A stretch of DNA of 64,000 nucleotides from a virus. The translations under genes and the position numbers were made by a program. The notes below the pieces were generated by a model. That model ran no database searches and was not told the DNA's origin. It was given only the letters and a program-made list of their open reading frames with translations. The stretch's first letter is position 1; each line of letters opens with the position of its first letter. Shown piece by piece: positions 24,755-32,844 of the stretch. The DNA lies in the IMG/VR virus record IMGVR_UViG_3300046680_000412, positions 1-64,000 of that record; one strand, 5' to 3'.

Positions 24755-26845
24755 ATGGCGCTTCTCAATCGCACCGTAGACGACAGCTCCGAGACCACAG
24801 ACAGCGCGCTGTCTGTGATGGGCGCGCTACTCGTGATCGCGGATGTCACGGACGCGCTTTCGGCGTCTGACGTCGTGGACGTCAAGAGCGGCCGCTTCGA
24901 TACGCGTAGCGTAAACGACAGCGTCGCCGTCACTGATGCACTCGCGCCTGTGAGCGTTACGCGCATCGCGCTCAGCGACAGCGTCGTCGTGACGGACGAA
25001 CTGTCGATCGTGATCGACGGAATGATCCGCGTGAACGATGTCGTCAGCGTGAGCGACAACTTGGTGCGTCAGCCGATTCTTGCGCTTTTCATCGCCAATG
25101 CGCGCGCGCTGAATGAATCCAAAGTGCGAATCGATTTTTCGGCGCCGATGCTGATCAACGACGCGCTTCGCCGACCCGGTAGCTACGTCTTCCACAACAC
25201 GTCCCCGGGCGGCGCAGAAGTTGTGCCGCTGGTTGTCGCCGTGCCCGCGGGACAGCTCAATCCGTTGTACGTCGAAATCGACGTGACCGAGCATACGAAC
25301 CTTGCGACGTACACGGTGGCGCTTGCGTCGACGCTGCGCGGCGCTGCGGAAGAAGCCAGCACGGGGATCCCGTTCGAGTACCAGGGCATTGGCGTCGAGC
25401 CGACGCTTCAGCTTGTGCTCGCGATTTCGCCCACCGAAGTGGACGTGTATTTCAGCGAACCGATCGCCAACAACGCCGCAGCAAACGATCGCACTCGCTA
25501 CCAATGGGCTGGCGGCATCTCGACTATCGACGTCAAACGTGTTTCAGGGAACGTCGTCACGTTGCAGACCACAGCGCAACTCCCCGGTGCGCTGTACACG
25601 TTGACTGTCATCGGCAGCTCGTCGTTTGCCGTCGTCTTGGCCCAAGACGACATCACAGTGACAGACGAAGCTTCGCACGGGCTGGACCACACCGAACCGG
25701 TTGGCGACGATTCGGTGGCCGTGAGCGACTCGGTTGTGACCAAGCGCACCCGTGTCTATGTGGCATCGGCATCTGACACGGCCGCGGTGAGCGACGGTAT
25801 TACGGCAACGCCGACATTTGGCTTGCAGTTGCAAACGATCTTCGCTTCTGCGCGCCCGTCGCCGCCGAACTCGCCTGAGATACAGCGTTCGGCCAATGAC
25901 ATTTCATGGGTCAGCACCAACTACAGTCCGGCGCCTAACAAGATTGTGCGCAATGGCGGACGAAACCCGCTGACGGACACGGTCATCTTGGTGGGCGACA
26001 ACGGGCTTTTTCTGCGATCGACCGATGGCGGCGCGACATGGACGCTGTCGACGCCATTCGGCACGACACCGTCTATCGGCGCCGTATGGTTTGGAAACGG
26101 CGTGTGGGTAGTCAGCTACTCGGACACGGGCGGCTCCAAGCTCTACTACTCCACGACCGACGGCGCGAGCTGGACAGGGCCCATCGATCCGGACGCGGGC
26201 ACCGGCACGGGGCCGACAGGCACGATCACCGCTGGCTACAGCGACAACTTCTTCGACGGGCGCTGGGCTGCAGGCCTCGGGCTGCACGTGGGCGTCGGCT
26301 ACAAGGGCTCGATCTGGACCTCGCCCGATGCCATCACGTGGACGCGTCGCACGGCCGCTGGAAGCTACGTCGGGAGTTTCTACGGCTTCCGGGGCGTGGC
26401 GTGGTCGCAGAGTCAGAACTTGCTGGTCGCGGTCGGAGACGCGACCAACGGGGAGTGCCAGACGTCGCCTGACGGCGCGGCGTGGACCAAAAGAAACTTT
26501 GACACGACGCTGGCGTTTGCCACGGTGTGGGACGTTGCCTACTCGCCGACGCTCGACCTGTGGCTGGCGGTCGGCGACGGGAGTAGCGTCGGGCGCATCC
26601 AGACTTCTCCGAACGGGACCACGTGGACGTCCCGAACTCCCATTGTGGGCTCGAACGAATGCTACAGCTGCACGTGGGACGCGAAGAATGGCCTTTTCGT
26701 TGTGGGCGGCCGCTTTGGCCAGGTGCAGACGTCGCCGGACGGGACCAACTGGACTTCGCGCTCACCAGCGAACACAGGCGGAACGTTCATTGGGAGTTCG
26801 AGTTCGAGCATCTTCGCAGTCATCGGCGGCGGCGCCGCGAACTAA
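24755..26845 (+). CDS. Fibre-type protein: SDxVxVxD repeats plus Asp-box beta-propeller
   Basis: 696 residues. The first 110 residues and a second block near 305-355 carry the same S-D-x-V-x-V-x-D motif that fills the giant protein at 4328-8560. Between them is a cadherin/fibronectin-like module (SKVRIDFSAPM... TYTVAL...). Residues about 400-690 contain at least six Asp-box (BNR) motifs of the form S-x-D-G-x-x-W-T, spaced about 45 residues, diagnostic of a sialidase-like beta-propeller. Catalytic residues of sialidases were not identified, so receptor binding is likelier than hydrolysis. It lies among baseplate genes and is a receptor-binding candidate. Confidence 0.75.
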   Translation: MALLNRTVDDSSETTDSALSVMGALLVIADVTDALSASDVVDVKSGRFDTRSVNDSVAVTDALAPVSVTRIALSDSVVVTDELSIVIDGMIRVNDVVSVSDNLVRQPILALFIANARALNESKVRIDFSAPMLINDALRRPGSYVFHNTSPGGAEVVPLVVAVPAGQLNPLYVEIDVTEHTNLATYTVALASTLRGAAEEASTGIPFEYQGIGVEPTLQLVLAISPTEVDVYFSEPIANNAAANDRTRYQWAGGISTIDVKRVSGNVVTLQTTAQLPGALYTLTVIGSSSFAVVLAQDDITVTDEASHGLDHTEPVGDDSVAVSDSVVTKRTRVYVASASDTAAVSDGITATPTFGLQLQTIFASARPSPPNSPEIQRSANDISWVSTNYSPAPNKIVRNGGRNPLTDTVILVGDNGLFLRSTDGGATWTLSTPFGTTPSIGAVWFGNGVWVVSYSDTGGSKLYYSTTDGASWTGPIDPDAGTGTGPTGTITAGYSDNFFDGRWAAGLGLHVGVGYKGSIWTSPDAITWTRRTAAGSYVGSFYGFRGVAWSQSQNLLVAVGDATNGECQTSPDGAAWTKRNFDTTLAFATVWDVAYSPTLDLWLAVGDGSSVGRIQTSPNGTTWTSRTPIVGSNECYSCTWDAKNGLFVVGGRFGQVQTSPDGTNWTSRSPANTGGTFIGSSSSSIFAVIGGGAAN

Positions 26846-26864
26846 AACCCAGGTCTAAAACGCC

Positions 26865-28169
26865 ATGACGATCATTCAAGACCTCGCGTTCAACCCATTC
26901 GAGACGGCTTCGTCGCCGATGCTCGGGTTCAGCCCGGGTGCGTTCGCCTCCATCGTGTCGCGGCCGCGACCAGAGTTGTCGCTGCTTATCTATCGTTTTT
27001 TGATCGAGGGCATTCGCGAAGAAGACCAGGTCAACGGCGCGCAATTTCTCGAACGCTTTTTGCAGGGTCCGCAAGGCGTGTGGGACGGCATCGACCGTTC
27101 GATTCGGACGCTCCCGGATATGTGGTCGGTCACGAAATCAGCCGATCGCTTTTTGCCATTTCTGAAATGGATTGTGGGCTGGACCTCCGAGCTCGACTAC
27201 ATCACCAACGACTTGGATGCGGTGACGTTGCGCCGCTTGATCGCGGCGTCGGCACCGTTCTGGAAGATCCGCGGCACTGAAGATGCGTTGGCCGAGATCC
27301 TTCGCCTGACGACGGGCGCGCGCCTGCGTGTCGTCAACTGGTTCGACGTGCGTTACGTGGTGGGAGAGCAAGTTCTTGGCGAGCAGCACCAAGGCAACGA
27401 CACATGGATGCTTTCGTACGGCGCGCCTGACTACAACGAAAACCGCATGAACTTGCGAATCGTCGACAACGGCTCGCTCAATCGGCGCTTGGTGCGCAAT
27501 CTCACGAAGCTGACGCGCCCGGGAGGCGAGCACATCACGATCAGCTATCTCGGCTTTCTCGATCAGTTCACCACTGACGGCGACTCGTCACAGTGGACAG
27601 AAAAAGTCGGCACTGACACGCCAACCGTGATCGATGGTGAGATGGCTATCGGGCCATCTAACTCTGTCTACGCCAATGTCATCGGCGCGGACAGTTGGCG
27701 AAACTACGTCGTGAGCGTGACGTTTCGTGGCGGCAGCTTGGTGTTTGAGACGTACCGCACGGGCGATGGCGACGCGTACATATTTTTGGTCAACACGACG
27801 GACGGCGGGACGGTCTACGTATTCAAGTTGGTCGCGGGCACGGCGACGGCGATAGCTCTCGGCACGACGTACACAACGCCCGTGTACAACGGGCTCTTTG
27901 TCGATACGTGGCTGAACTTCGACTCTGAGTCGCTCTACACGCTGCGCGTGTCGATGGTGCCCGAAGGCGCGTCCACGCGCATCACGGTGTGGCTCGATGG
28001 CAATCGACTCGTCGAGCTACTCGACGCCACACACAACCATGGCGGAATCGCGTTCGCAGGCAACTACGGATCCGGAACTGCGCTGGTGTCGGACGTGGAG
28101 TTGTTCTTTTTACCGCTGCAAGAAGATGTGATCGAGCGCGCCGCTCCCGAAGAAGTACTTCCAAGCTAA
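26865..28169 (+). CDS. gpI-like baseplate protein fused to a lectin-like domain
   Basis: 434 residues, ATG start. Residues 1-225 match the P2 gpI/tail protein I type: DRFLPFLKWIVGWTSELDYITNDLD followed by LRRLIAASAPFWKIRGTEDALAEILRLTTGARLRVVNWFD. Residues about 230-420 look like a concanavalin/LamG-type jelly roll, with strands VSVTFRGGSLVFETY, AYIFLVNTTDGGTVYVFKLV and YTLRVSMVPEGASTRITVWLDGNRLVEL. The usual gpI is only the first part (around 180-230 residues), so the C-terminal domain is an addition and may bind glycans. It bridges wedge and fibre, and the next gene is fibre-like. Confidence 0.75.
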   Translation: MTIIQDLAFNPFETASSPMLGFSPGAFASIVSRPRPELSLLIYRFLIEGIREEDQVNGAQFLERFLQGPQGVWDGIDRSIRTLPDMWSVTKSADRFLPFLKWIVGWTSELDYITNDLDAVTLRRLIAASAPFWKIRGTEDALAEILRLTTGARLRVVNWFDVRYVVGEQVLGEQHQGNDTWMLSYGAPDYNENRMNLRIVDNGSLNRRLVRNLTKLTRPGGEHITISYLGFLDQFTTDGDSSQWTEKVGTDTPTVIDGEMAIGPSNSVYANVIGADSWRNYVVSVTFRGGSLVFETYRTGDGDAYIFLVNTTDGGTVYVFKLVAGTATAIALGTTYTTPVYNGLFVDTWLNFDSESLYTLRVSMVPEGASTRITVWLDGNRLVELLDATHNHGGIAFAGNYGSGTALVSDVELFFLPLQEDVIERAAPEEVLPS

Positions 28170-28188
28170 AGACGAAAGGGCACGTCCA

Positions 28189-30651
28189 ATGCCGACAGCC
28201 GCAGAGTTTGCACTTTTCACAGACCGGAAACTGATGGGGTCTGTCGATTTCGATTCGTACTTGATCAAGTACTTGCGAAACGACATTCGCGCGTCCGTAA
28301 AGCGTCTTTTCGTCCAGGGCGCTTTTCAGGAAAAGATGCCGCTGTCGAGCCCAGGAACCAACCTGATCCAGGTTGGGCTCAAGCCTACGTACGGAGACGG
28401 CTTCGCGCACGATGGCTCCGGCCGCTTGCTCGATCTCGAACAGATCGATCGTACCGCGAGATTCGAGAACGAGAACGGCCAGCTTTACGAAGTCGGCGCG
28501 GCTTACGTCGAGTACCCCGTTGGGATCCGGATCAACCCACGTAGTGGCCAGCCCGAATACGATCGCATGATCGAAGGCATTGGCCTGCAGGCCTCGCCTG
28601 ACAGCGTCACGAACAACGTGGACACGTTGACGTTTCGCGTGGACGCGCTCTTCGAGCACGGCGGCGCCGGATTTCATGTCGGTAGACAGGTCCGAGTGTT
28701 TCTGCTTACGCCGGCACTGGGCGCAACGACAGCGGAGGTCGCCATTGAGACGTGCACGGTCACGTGGAACGGCACTCAAAACGTGATCGAGACAGTGGGC
28801 TTGCTGGGCCAAACGAACGTGCTCATGTCGGGCACCTACTACGTGGTGCAGTTGATTGGCGTGCACGTATTTCGCGACAGCGCCAGCAACCGCCCGTCCG
28901 AACGGCCGGACGAGGTTTTCTTCGTCGGCACGGTGACGGGAAACGGCGGCGGCACGCCGTCGGTGTTTGACATCACTGACCAGAACCTGATCCAAGCACA
29001 GGCGGCCGGTTCAGTGACGGTCGAGATGCTGCCGGATTGGGCTGATGGCACGTCGAATGCGGGAGGTGACGCGCAAAGCGTCTTTGAAGATTTGATTCAT
29101 GACCTGACGTCCACGACGGGCGGACGCGGCGCGGCCAAGCTCACCGCTGCCGCCTTGGCGAATTGGGCCGATGGCACCCCTAACCCCGCGGACATTTTGA
29201 GCGATACGATCGCCAAGATCATCACGGATCTCACGTCGACCGACGGCGAGGCGGGCGCAGGAAAGCTCACGGTCGCGGCGCGCGGGAGCTGGGCGGACGG
29301 GACGCCCAACGCCGCTGCGCGCCTCAGTCAAGCACTGGCTAAAATCATCAGCGACCTCACGGGGACTTCGGGCACGCGAGGTTCTGGCAAAATTACTGCC
29401 CCCGCAATGCCGCCCTGGGCTGACGCCTCTGTCATTCCGGCAGGCACCATCGGGGCGCAGCTCGGCGCGATGATTACGTCATTGGCGGGCACCGACGGAA
29501 CGCTCAAGATCGTCGCCCCGGATCTGTCCGGTTACCCGATCGATCTTCCTCCCGGCACGCTTCACGATACGTTAGCGCTCATGCTGGTCTCGACGAATCA
29601 TGCGTTGCTCTCGGCCAAGCGTCGTGCGGAAGGAGTCGGCGTACAGACCCTGAAGCTTCTTTTTACGAATACCGACTGGACGCTGTATGACATCGCGTGC
29701 CTAACGGATGGATTTGATCACCCGCTGGCATTTGTCGCGGTAGGCGATCACGGCTCGATCGTTTCGCGCGCGGGCATCTCTGGCCAGTGGACAGCACACG
29801 CGCCCGGAGGCAGCTACACGGGCGACTTCAAAGCGATCGAAGCGGGCCTGAATGGGTTTGCCGCCGTAGGGAGCAACGGCGAGATCCAAACAACCACCGA
29901 TCCCACTGTGTGGAACTCGCGACATTCGTCTGGCAACCATTTCACGGACATTGCGTACAAACCCGATGCCACGGCGATCTTCTGCGCCGTGGGTTTGGGC
30001 GGCTACATTTGGACTTCAACCAACTTGACCAGCTGGACGCAGCGCACCGGCGCGCCCGGCATGACTTCAGACAACTACGTCGCGATCACGTGGGGCTACG
30101 GCAAGGGGCACTCGTCGGGCCCGACGGGATTGTTCGTTGTGACCACCGACGGCGGCAAGGTGATGACGAGTCCGGATGGTATTGTTTGGACGGCGCAGTC
30201 GTCCGGTACCATCACGGGCACGACGCCCAAGTTTCTTGATCGCATGCTGCAGAACAACCCCGTGTTTGGGTTTGTGGCGCTGTACACGCGATCGAGTGAC
30301 ACCCAGATCGGTATCGCGTATTCCGATGACGGCGTGACCTGGACGATCATTTCGTCGTTGACGTCGAACTTCGACGAGCCCAACTTGCGCTTGGCTTTGC
30401 TCGACGAAAGCATGTTGTATCTGTCGACCAAGAGCGCCACGCAACCTTACTCGCTCAATGCGATGCAAGTCTTCGACAGGGTCACGATGCCGACGCCGAC
30501 CTCGTCAGATTTGTTCACGAGCATCTACGACGTCGGCGAATGCTACCCGTTCGGCGGACTGAACGCGCTCGGAACACTGTTCGTAGTCGGGCGCCTCAAC
30601 AACGGCGACGGCTGCATCATGAGCGGCGCGCCGTTCCGGCCGACCTACTGA
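28189..30651 (+). CDS. Tail fibre/receptor-binding protein with 42-residue repeats and beta-propeller
   Basis: 820 residues. Residues 1-280 form an N-terminal attachment region, with EYDRMIEG and PRSGQPEYDR segments of the type seen in baseplate-proximal proteins. Residues about 284-450 hold three 42-residue repeats and a partial fourth, each beginning WADGT or WADAS. Residues about 490-810 contain repeated WT/W-S motifs (GGYIWTSTNLTSWTQRT, GGKVMTSPDGIVWTAQS, GIAYSDDGVTWTIIS), i.e. Asp boxes of a beta-propeller related to that at 26000-26830. By position after the gpI-like gene it is the most likely main receptor-binding fibre. Confidence 0.75.
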   Translation: MPTAAEFALFTDRKLMGSVDFDSYLIKYLRNDIRASVKRLFVQGAFQEKMPLSSPGTNLIQVGLKPTYGDGFAHDGSGRLLDLEQIDRTARFENENGQLYEVGAAYVEYPVGIRINPRSGQPEYDRMIEGIGLQASPDSVTNNVDTLTFRVDALFEHGGAGFHVGRQVRVFLLTPALGATTAEVAIETCTVTWNGTQNVIETVGLLGQTNVLMSGTYYVVQLIGVHVFRDSASNRPSERPDEVFFVGTVTGNGGGTPSVFDITDQNLIQAQAAGSVTVEMLPDWADGTSNAGGDAQSVFEDLIHDLTSTTGGRGAAKLTAAALANWADGTPNPADILSDTIAKIITDLTSTDGEAGAGKLTVAARGSWADGTPNAAARLSQALAKIISDLTGTSGTRGSGKITAPAMPPWADASVIPAGTIGAQLGAMITSLAGTDGTLKIVAPDLSGYPIDLPPGTLHDTLALMLVSTNHALLSAKRRAEGVGVQTLKLLFTNTDWTLYDIACLTDGFDHPLAFVAVGDHGSIVSRAGISGQWTAHAPGGSYTGDFKAIEAGLNGFAAVGSNGEIQTTTDPTVWNSRHSSGNHFTDIAYKPDATAIFCAVGLGGYIWTSTNLTSWTQRTGAPGMTSDNYVAITWGYGKGHSSGPTGLFVVTTDGGKVMTSPDGIVWTAQSSGTITGTTPKFLDRMLQNNPVFGFVALYTRSSDTQIGIAYSDDGVTWTIISSLTSNFDEPNLRLALLDESMLYLSTKSATQPYSLNAMQVFDRVTMPTPTSSDLFTSIYDVGECYPFGGLNALGTLFVVGRLNNGDGCIMSGAPFRPTY
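29038..29541 (+). repeat. 126-bp (42-residue) tandem repeats in the fibre gene
   Basis: Tryptophan codons that open the units lie at 29038, 29164, 29290 and 29416, exactly 126 bases apart. Each unit encodes WADGTxN, a helical stretch (LSxxIAKIIxDLT) and a GKLT/GKIT strand. The fourth is diverged and shortened. These probably form a repetitive stalk. Confidence 0.85.
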
Positions 30652-30668
30652 CGGAAAGGATCTTTTCC

Positions 30669-31154
30669 ATGGGAGTGTTGTACTCAGAGATTCGAAAGGT
30701 CAACGACTGCCTGATTACGCTGTCGCGTCAGAAGATTCTCAATCGTCGCGACCTCAAGGGCGTGACCGAGTTGACCGATGCGGCCGCGCTCAATGCCCAC
30801 ATCGATGGCTACTTGGCGGCGCGCGAAGTGCTGTTTCGCGACGTCGTCAAACTTTTTTTGACCGTCTATTCCGATCCGTGTCTGGTGCTCGACGGCGAGC
30901 CCGTGCTAGTCGCCATGTACCGACTCACCGGTGGCAATGAGTACGGCGTTTACTATCGCTGGAAGTGCTCGCCGATCATGGATGCGTTGGCCGACTTCAG
31001 GATCGGCTTTTCCGAAAACGGCGATCTGATTCTCATGGAGGCCGATTCGATCGCGCGCGCCGCGGCGTCGCTCGGCTTCAGCTCTGAAGTGACGCCCGAA
31101 TGGGACGTGACCATGGTGATGGGCCAGCGGCTCATCCGAAAGAAGGAGGCATAG
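30669..31154 (+). CDS. Hypothetical protein downstream of the fibre gene
   Basis: 161 residues from the ATG at 30669, chosen for GGAAAGGATC just upstream; the frame is open further only inside the fibre gene. It mixes helices (TDAAALNAHIDGYLAAREVLFRDVVKLFL) and strands, and has no signal peptide or membrane segment. Its place directly after the fibre suggests a fibre chaperone or assembly factor, as in many tail loci, but nothing in the sequence proves this. It stops three bases before the next start. Confidence 0.55.
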   Translation: MGVLYSEIRKVNDCLITLSRQKILNRRDLKGVTELTDAAALNAHIDGYLAAREVLFRDVVKLFLTVYSDPCLVLDGEPVLVAMYRLTGGNEYGVYYRWKCSPIMDALADFRIGFSENGDLILMEADSIARAAASLGFSSEVTPEWDVTMVMGQRLIRKKEA

Positions 31155-31157
31155 TTC

Positions 31158-31721
31158 ATGGACGACAGCGTACTAGGGACATTGCAAACGTACGTGCTGC
31201 CGCATTGGCCATTCGTGTTCATGTCGTTCGCGCTCGGGACGGTCGGGCAGTTCTTCAAGACCAAAGTCTGGACGCTCGAAAATGCCGTGAGGGGCGGCAA
31301 GTTCATGACGCTCATGCACACGACGCTCGGCATACATGCTCCGCTGGCCGGTGCGCTTGCGGGCGCGCTCGGAGCGCCAGCCTCGCCCGGGGTCAACACG
31401 TGGCTTGCGCGCGCTCTGTATCACTTCGTCGCGGGAGCTATGGCCGCGTGGACAGTGGCCGCGTGGAAGCATTTCATGCTGTCGCGCGGCATCGTGCTCG
31501 CTGAGTCGATGCTGCCGCCGCCAATCGTGCTGCGAGCACCGGACGGCGCGCCGGTGACTCCGGGGACTTGTCGCGTGCAGGTAGGCGGCAATGTCCGTGG
31601 CGATGATTTGTATCCATGTGGTCTGCCGTTGCCGTGCCACGTGCATGACAGTCGCCCTGACGCAAACGCGAATTTGCCGCAGCTGCCAACAGTGCCGCCG
31701 CCGATCGGTGACAGCAAATGA
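31158..31721 (+). CDS. Membrane protein, possible holin
   Basis: 187 residues. Hydrophobic segments near 15-33 (WPFVFMSFALGTVGQFF), 60-72 (Ala/Gly/Leu-rich) and 84-102 (ALYHFVAGAMAAWTVAAW) suggest two or three membrane spans, followed by a hydrophilic Pro/Cys-rich C-terminal half. The neighbours downstream are spanin-like, so a holin role is plausible. The long hydrophilic tail with five Cys/His positions is unusual for a holin. It overlaps the next gene by four bases (ATGATG). Confidence 0.5.
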   Translation: MDDSVLGTLQTYVLPHWPFVFMSFALGTVGQFFKTKVWTLENAVRGGKFMTLMHTTLGIHAPLAGALAGALGAPASPGVNTWLARALYHFVAGAMAAWTVAAWKHFMLSRGIVLAESMLPPPIVLRAPDGAPVTPGTCRVQVGGNVRGDDLYPCGLPLPCHVHDSRPDANANLPQLPTVPPPIGDSK

Positions 31722-31981
31722 TGTCGCTCAAAAAGGCGCTCGCGCGCGCGGATCGTTTGTGTCCGCCAGATCATCCGAGCGGTCGGCGTGTGCTCTTTAC
31801 GGTTTCGTCGCGACCGATACGCTCGCGCAAGGGCGAGCCGGCCATTCCGAAGGCAGAGCTCGAAGAACAGCTCACGACGGCCGAAGCGATCGGCGTGCTG
31901 GCGGAAGAAGTTCGGCGGCTGCGCGCGCTCGAAAAGGCTCGCGCCAAACTCCGCAAAGCTTCTTTGGGGAAGGAATCATGA
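31718..31981 (+). CDS. Small basic protein in the lysis region
   Basis: 87 residues (an ATG three bases later is equally possible). The protein is basic, with a long C-terminal amphipathic helix (EEQLTTAEAIGVLAEEVRRLRALEKARAKL) likely to form a coiled coil. It has no signal or membrane span. It sits between the putative holin and the Rz-like protein, with four-base overlaps on both sides. Function unknown. Confidence 0.55.
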   Translation: MMSLKKALARADRLCPPDHPSGRRVLFTVSSRPIRSRKGEPAIPKAELEEQLTTAEAIGVLAEEVRRLRALEKARAKLRKASLGKES

Positions 31982-32361
31982 CGGTCGCGATCGCGTGGTT
32001 GACGCGCGCGTGGGGCGCCATCGTGGCCGCAGCGAAGTGGCTTTGGGCTCATCCTGCCGCGCTCGCCGCGGCCGCGGGCACGCTCTTGGGTGCGCTCGTC
32101 GTGTTGCGCTCGAAGCGCAACCAAGTCGAAAACCTCAAAGATGCGATCGAAGTGCAGCGCATTCGCACGTCGGTCGCACGCGATGAAGCCAAGGTCGAAG
32201 TGCTCACCCAAAACGCCGACGAGCACGCTGGGAAGGTGGCCGAGCTACAGATCCAGATCGCGGACAGCAAACGGCGGGCGGCCGAGCTCGCGCACGCTAC
32301 GTCGTTGGAGGGCCGAACGGATGACGAAGTCGCAAAGATGTTTTCGGACGCTGGCCTGTAG
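31978..32361 (+). CDS. Inner-membrane spanin-like protein (Rz-like)
   Basis: 127 residues from the ATG at 31978, which overlaps the preceding stop (ATGA) and has GGGGAAGGA upstream. A single N-terminal membrane segment near 20-43 (Ala/Leu/Val-rich) is followed by a long hydrophilic, heptad-like helix to about residue 115. This is the topology of inner-membrane spanins, which disrupt the outer membrane at the end of lysis together with an outer-membrane partner. The following gene begins inside its 3' end, as Rz1-type genes often do. Confidence 0.6.
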   Translation: MTVAIAWLTRAWGAIVAAAKWLWAHPAALAAAAGTLLGALVVLRSKRNQVENLKDAIEVQRIRTSVARDEAKVEVLTQNADEHAGKVAELQIQIADSKRRAAELAHATSLEGRTDDEVAKMFSDAGL

Positions 32362-32803
32362 TTTGGTCGCGCTGGCGTTCGTGAGCGCCTCCGCGGCGCG
32401 CGCCTGCGACACCGCGGCGTTGGCGACGCGCGAGTCCACATGCGTCGTGCAAGACCGCCTAGGCGTGCCAGGCGTGTGGTTTGTGCTGGCCACGGCCGAA
32501 GAGCTGCGGGCTTCCCATCAGCTGGTTCCCGAGCTTCGCCTACAGCTGGAAAAATACAACGAAATCGACCTACAGCGGACGGCAGAGGCGATTGACCTAC
32601 GCAACGCAATCGCCTCACAGCGCGACGCAGTGGCCAAGCTCAAAGCCGAGACAGTGGCCAGCGACAAGGCCATGCGCGCGGCGCAAGACGACGCCACGGC
32701 TGCCCGGACCGACCTTGACCGATGGTGGCGGAGCCCCTTTTTGTGGTTCGCCGTAGGCGCGCTTGCAGGGGCCTTGGCGGGCGTAGCTATCGCCTCGCAC
32801 TAG
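32321..32803 (+). CDS. Secreted coiled-coil protein with C-terminal membrane anchor, spanin partner candidate
   Basis: 160 residues from the ATG at 32321, 41 bases inside the 3' end of the Rz-like gene in another frame. Residues 1-29 are a signal peptide (basic start, hydrophobic core LVALAFVSASA) ending Ala-Arg-Ala before a Cys, which fits signal peptidase I better than a lipobox. Residues 70-130 are coiled coil. Residues 138-158 are a Phe/Ala/Gly-rich membrane span. An exported N-terminus plus C-terminal anchor recalls unimolecular spanins, but the lipid attachment site is not consensus. It may act alone or with the preceding protein. Confidence 0.5.
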   Translation: MTKSQRCFRTLACSLVALAFVSASAARACDTAALATRESTCVVQDRLGVPGVWFVLATAEELRASHQLVPELRLQLEKYNEIDLQRTAEAIDLRNAIASQRDAVAKLKAETVASDKAMRAAQDDATAARTDLDRWWRSPFLWFAVGALAGALAGVAIASH

Positions 32804-32813
32804 GTGCCCAAAT

Positions 32814-32844
32814 AGCGCACATGCACGCGTGCGCGCTGTGCGCT
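32814..32844 (+). promoter_or_regulatory. Nested inverted repeats at the lysis/replication boundary
   Basis: AGCGCACA (32814-32821) and TGTGCGCT (32837-32844) are perfect inverted repeats around the 10-base palindrome GCACGCGTGC (32823-32832). It lies between the lysis block and the replication block and could be an operator or an RNA hairpin. No T-run follows. It overlaps the most upstream start of the helicase gene. Confidence 0.45.
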
